From positions 1 through 8,957 of the forward strand of contig CAKPRW010000058.1 of NCBI GenBank assembly GCA_934183045.1: DNA of 8,957 nucleotides. Direction: 5' to 3'. Shown in pieces: positions 6,686 through 8,957 of this stretch (its first letter is position 1; every line of letters begins with the position of its first letter). The notes beneath the pieces were generated by a model. The model made no database searches and had not been told where the DNA came from. It saw only the letters and a program-made list of their open reading frames with translations. Source of the stretch: an uncultured Clostridia bacterium. Lineage in GTDB: Bacteria > Bacillota > Clostridia > TANB77 > CAG-508. A program made the translations under genes and the position numbers.

Positions 6686-7612
6686 TTAATTAGTTCTTTT
6701 ATCTACTGCATAGCTACTTCCCATTACTGATTTAGCAGCATGCTTTACTTGTGCTCCAACTTCACCTATTTCAAGAATATTATGAAATCTTCCTACATCA
6801 GCTACAACAACACCTATTGATACTGATGTTAATGGGAATTGTTCTATTATTCCTCTTCTATTAGCTACTTCTATATATCCTTTTTCTAGATCTTCTTCAG
6901 TAAAGAACTTTCCTACTTCACTATCAAAAAGTGTCATTATCTCTTGACATTTCTTATCACAATCAACTCCCGGAATTATTGCAACAAAATCATCTCCACC
7001 TATATGTCCTACAAATGTGTCATTTAATTCTCCTGTATGTATTGAATTTAATATTGTTTGTGCTGTAAATTCTATTATTTCATCACCTTTTAAGAATCCA
7101 TATACATCATTATATGCTTTAAAATTATCTAAATCTATATATAAAACAGAAAAAGCTTCTTTTCTTGATATTCTCTTCTTTAATTCTGCATGTATTTGAA
7201 CATTTCCAGGTAATCCTGTTAAAGGACTAATTCTTCTATTGCTAGCTAAAAGTCTATTCAAATTTTTTACAGTATAGTATAAATATTGTTCATCAACTGG
7301 TTTCTTTATAAAATATTCTACTGACTCTTGTAAGATCCTCATCCTATGTTCTTTATCAGATTTTGAAGAAACTACAATAACAGGTGTAATTGTATTATCT
7401 TCGTCTTTTCTGATTTTTCTACATAAATCAACTACATCTCTATCTATTGCATCTTCGTTAATAACAATCAGTGCTGGTATACTCTTTAATGCAATATCTA
7501 TATCTTCAGTTTTTACACTTATAAATTTATATTCTTTATCATTTTTAAATAATTCTCTAAATATAAATATTGAAGAATCATCATCATCTATTATATAAAT
7601 TTCTTGTACCAT
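6686..7612 (-). CDS. Pseudo-receiver plus GGDEF-domain protein (likely diguanylate cyclase)
   Basis: This 308-residue cytoplasmic signalling protein has two domains. Residues 1-120 fold like a response-regulator receiver: the acidic cluster is IIDDDDSS (7-14), the switch Ser is in VVSS (81-83), and the conserved Lys-Pro is in IKKPV (102-106). At the phosphoacceptor position (after PALIVI) the residue is Asn52 rather than Asp, so aspartyl phosphorylation is unlikely. Residues 128-300 are a GGDEF domain, with SPLTGLPG (129-136), the metal-binding YIDLDNFKAYND (158-169), GFLKGDE (172-178), and the active loop as GGDDF (205-209), an acceptable variant. The LTSVSIGV strand follows. The product-inhibition RxxD site expected nine bases of protein upstream of GG reads LNDT, so it is absent. 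CGGAGG lies five bases before the ATG. The gene has its own promoter, and no EAL domain is present in the window. Confidence 0.9.
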   Translation of the reverse strand: MVQEIYIIDDDDSSIFIFRELFKNDKEYKFISVKTEDIDIALKSIPALIVINEDAIDRDVVDLCRKIRKDEDNTITPVIVVSSKSDKEHRMRILQESVEYFIKKPVDEQYLYYTVKNLNRLLASNRRISPLTGLPGNVQIHAELKKRISRKEAFSVLYIDLDNFKAYNDVYGFLKGDEIIEFTAQTILNSIHTGELNDTFVGHIGGDDFVAIIPGVDCDKKCQEIMTLFDSEVGKFFTEEDLEKGYIEVANRRGIIEQFPLTSVSIGVVVADVGRFHNILEIGEVGAQVKHAAKSVMGSSYAVDKRTN

Positions 7613-7622
7613 TTTTTCCTCC

Positions 7623-7638
7623 GTTTATTATTATAAAC
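7623..7638. promoter_or_regulatory. Palindrome at the GGDEF gene transcription start (possible operator)
   Basis: GTTTAT and ATAAAC arms are separated by four bases, between the predicted -10 box (7641-7646) and the Shine-Dalgarno site (7618-7622). It spans the likely transcription start near 7634. It could be a repressor site, a small leader hairpin, or chance in AT-rich DNA. Confidence 0.3.
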
Positions 7639-7640
7639 TC

Positions 7641-7670
7641 ATTATATACAAAAGATTTATTTTATTTCAA
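7641..7670 (-). promoter_or_regulatory. Sigma-A promoter of the GGDEF gene
   Basis: On the minus strand TTGAAA (7665-7670) is separated by 18 bases from TATAAT (7641-7646). The -35 box begins six bases after the stop codon of the cmpB-like gene. No terminator is visible between the two genes, so read-through from upstream would add to this promoter. Confidence 0.7.
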
Positions 7671-7676
7671 GTGTTT

Positions 7677-8510
7677 TTACATCTTTTTTCTTTTTTGTTT
7701 ATATTTAATAGTTTCTATTTTTTTATTTAATACTTCTGTTATTTCTTTAGTATTGATATCTGGGAATGCTTTCTTTAACCTATATACATTTCTATACAAA
7801 TGTAAAATTGTTCTGTTTCTTTTCTTTTTTAACTTTTCTACCAATTGTTGAATATTTTCTATTGATGTTATTTTTTCTTTGTCTTTCTTCATAGCTCTTA
7901 TTTCTTTTAGCTTATCTTTTATCTCTTTATTTAATTTTTCAATTTGCTCTAATGTTGATTTTATATTTTTTATTTTTATAATACTTACAATCATATCAAC
8001 TAACATAACAATTAGCACTATACTTATAATATAATGCATAAGTGATGCATCTACTTTTGATATTATTGATCTTATAAATGGATGTATATATTTTACAAAT
8101 AAAACTCCCAATACTCCCCAACATACAGAATTTGTTAAACAGATTCTTCCTTGGAAATTAAATTTTTGCTTTGAATAATCCCAATACTTTGTATGAAATA
8201 TCTTCTCTAATAATACTCCAACTATATACTCCCAAAAAGTCAAAATAACTATTGCAATAAAAAACAATAAAATAGGTTTATTTTCAAAATTATCTAAAAA
8301 TAAAAGCATGATAATTGCACCAATTCCATAAATTGGGCAAACAGGTCCATGTAAAAAACCTGTATTAATTAATTTCTTTTCACATACAGTCCTAACAATT
8401 GACTCCATTACCCATCCTAAAAAAGAATAAATAATAAAATATGTGATAATTTCAAAAAAGCCTTCCATAATTCTAAAATCCCCTTCTAAGGGGACGCGCC
8501 CCTTTATCAA
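7677..8510 (-). CDS. CmpB-family putative ABC transporter permease-like membrane protein
   Basis: The N-terminal part matches the clostridial family named ABC_trans_CmpB, small multi-pass proteins labelled permease-like without proven transport. Hallmarks are YFIIYSFLGWVMESI (about 24-38), the LINTGFLHGPVCPIYGIGA motif (about 47-65), EYIVGVLLEKIFHTKYWDYS (about 94-113), and the RICLTNSVCWGVLGVLF segment. A fifth hydrophobic segment, HYIISIVLIVMLVDMIVSI, follows. After it comes a long Lys/Glu-rich coiled coil and a strongly basic tail ending RKKM. Two starts are possible. TTG at 8510 has a perfect AGGAGG seven bases away but adds 14 polar residues encoded by a GC-rich palindrome. ATG at 8468 fits the family N-terminus better but has only GGGG eleven bases away. 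The gene follows the Ig-repeat gene by 41 bases with no promoter seen, so the two probably share a transcript. Confidence 0.85.
   Translation of the reverse strand: MIKGRVPLEGDFRIMEGFFEIITYFIIYSFLGWVMESIVRTVCEKKLINTGFLHGPVCPIYGIGAIIMLLFLDNFENKPILLFFIAIVILTFWEYIVGVLLEKIFHTKYWDYSKQKFNFQGRICLTNSVCWGVLGVLFVKYIHPFIRSIISKVDASLMHYIISIVLIVMLVDMIVSIIKIKNIKSTLEQIEKLNKEIKDKLKEIRAMKKDKEKITSIENIQQLVEKLKKKRNRTILHLYRNVYRLKKAFPDINTKEITEVLNKKIETIKYKQKRKKM
8480..8504 (-). repeat. GC-rich palindromic element between the Shine-Dalgarno site and ATG of the cmpB-like gene
   Basis: On the minus strand the order is AAGGGG, CGCGT, CCCCTT, AG, AAGGGG. The central CCCCTT can pair with either flanking AAGGGG, giving two exclusive hairpins. 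Such a G/C concentration is found nowhere else in the window. It separates the strong AGGAGG at 8518-8523 from the ATG at 8468 by 49 bases. It could be a small palindromic insert or a leader switch. Confidence 0.5.
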
Positions 8511-8516
8511 AATTTA

Positions 8517-8546
8517 ACCTCCTACTAATTTATAGTAGTAGGAGGT
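8517..8546 (-). promoter_or_regulatory. Hairpin burying the AGGAGG of the cmpB-like gene
   Basis: An 11-bp perfect inverted repeat, ACCTCCTACTA (8517-8527) and TAGTAGGAGGT (8536-8546), has an 8-base loop. On the minus strand its 5' arm contains CCTCCT, an anti-Shine-Dalgarno sequence, and its 3' arm contains the AGGAGG used by the TTG at 8510. It lies directly after the stop of the Ig-repeat gene at 8552. On the minus strand it is followed only by TAAATTTT. On the plus strand it ends in TCTTTTTT, so it would be a better terminator in that direction. Confidence 0.7.
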
Positions 8547-8551
8547 CTTTT

Positions 8552-8957
8552 TTATTTATTAACTAGTACTTTTGATGTCTCACTTATATCATTTATATTA
8601 TATACTATTATTTCAAGCCTATTCTCTCCATCATGTAATGGATAAGCATATTCTAGTTCTGTTCTTCCGTCTAATGTTAACATGTATTTTTCATCTTCAT
8701 TTATTATAAATTCTACTTTTTGTAATCCTTGTTCGTCAGTTGCATGTATTACAAAGTTATCAGCTCCATCTGTTGTTACTTCTATTTTTGGTTTTGTTAC
8801 ACCATTTATTTCTTGTTTTTTTGTTTCAGACTTATTATTTACATCTACTGCTATTACTGTTAGTTTATGCAATCCTTTTGGAATTTCTATTTTTTGTTCT
8901 GTGCTTATATCGTTAATATCTACTTTTGTTTCTTGTTCTTCATCCCATCTATATGTT
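8552..8957 (-). CDS. Ig-like repeat protein, C-terminal end (cut by right edge)
   Basis: The frame is open from the right edge at 8957 (first codon incomplete) to a TAA at 8552, giving 134 residues. No start codon is claimed; the Met near 8872 is a Leu (TTG) inside the domain. The sequence looks like two successive beta-rich Ig-like units of the kind found in clostridial surface proteins. The first ends in EIPKGLHKLTVIAVDVNNKSE and the second in YPLHDGENRLEIIVYNINDISE; both have the pattern G-x-x-[KR]-L-x-[VI]-[IV]-x-[VY], then N-[ND]-x-SET. The opening TYRWDEEQE resembles the first strand of another unit. There is no sortase motif or membrane anchor at the C-terminus, which ends in VLVNK, so attachment would depend on the missing N-terminal part. 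A surface or secreted role is inference. Confidence 0.75.
   Translation of the reverse strand, partial: TYRWDEEQETKVDINDISTEQKIEIPKGLHKLTVIAVDVNNKSETKKQEINGVTKPKIEVTTDGADNFVIHATDEQGLQKVEFIINEDEKYMLTLDGRTELEYAYPLHDGENRLEIIVYNINDISETSKVLVNK

Noticed and set aside
7017..7199. 60-residue plus-strand frame
   Set aside because: It lies entirely opposite the conserved GGDEF domain.
7570..7851. 93-residue hydrophobic plus-strand frame
   Set aside because: It is antisense to the coiled-coil end of the cmpB-like gene and to the GGDEF gene promoter and start, so it is a composition artefact.
1..8957. CRISPR array, tRNA, rRNA, transposase or phage genes
   Set aside because: No regularly spaced direct repeats, cloverleaf or conserved rRNA sequence, DDE transposase or phage structural motif was seen on either strand by eye.
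1..8957. Alternative genetic code with TGA read as tryptophan
   Set aside because: Trp is encoded by TGG at all conserved positions checked in NdvB, CmpB-like and amidase genes, and in-frame TGA appears only as the stop at the amidase frameshift.

Overview
This is an AT-rich window in which every supportable gene lies on the minus strand, so transcription runs from the right end to the left. AAA, GAT, TTT and ATA codons dominate. Shine-Dalgarno sites are AGGAGG-like and promoters are of the sigma-A type. A CwlD-like amidase, a CmpB-family membrane protein and a GGDEF protein also occur. Together these suggest a low-GC Clostridia-type Firmicute, plausibly an uncultured gut lineage. That assignment is inference; no rRNA or marker gene is present. 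TGA is not read as Trp in any intact gene here.

In transcription order: (1) 8957-8552 is the C-terminal end of a protein with tandem Ig-like repeats, cut by the window edge. (2) 8510-7677 encodes a CmpB-family multi-pass membrane protein with a basic coiled-coil tail. (3) 7612-6686, with its own promoter, encodes a pseudo-receiver plus GGDEF protein. (4) 6617-5873 is a CwlD-type N-acetylmuramoyl-L-alanine amidase broken by a one-base frameshift. (5) 5783-5505 is a small standalone ORF of unlike codon use between its own promoter and a strong terminator. (6) 5376-4402 is an unknown single-pass membrane protein behind a near-consensus promoter. (7) 4317 to beyond position 1 is a very large NdvB-type cyclic beta-1,2-glucan synthase, absent as one open frame because it is interrupted near 3128-3160 by a frame change and an in-frame TAG. 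Its GH94-type C-terminal part would lie outside the window.

The shared theme is the cell envelope (glucan synthesis, peptidoglycan trimming, surface Ig repeats, membrane proteins) plus a c-di-GMP-type signalling protein. No classical defence or mobile system was found. The most unusual features are three intergenic hairpins (ahead of the cmpB-like, cwlD-like and ndvB-like genes) whose 3' arm is also the Shine-Dalgarno site of the next gene. Two of them are followed at once by a U-run, so one structure could terminate the upstream transcript and gate translation of the downstream gene. Also notable are the two coding disruptions in conserved enzymes only about 3 kb apart. No gap longer than about 90 bases lacks a gene, apart from the question of whether the broken genes are functional.
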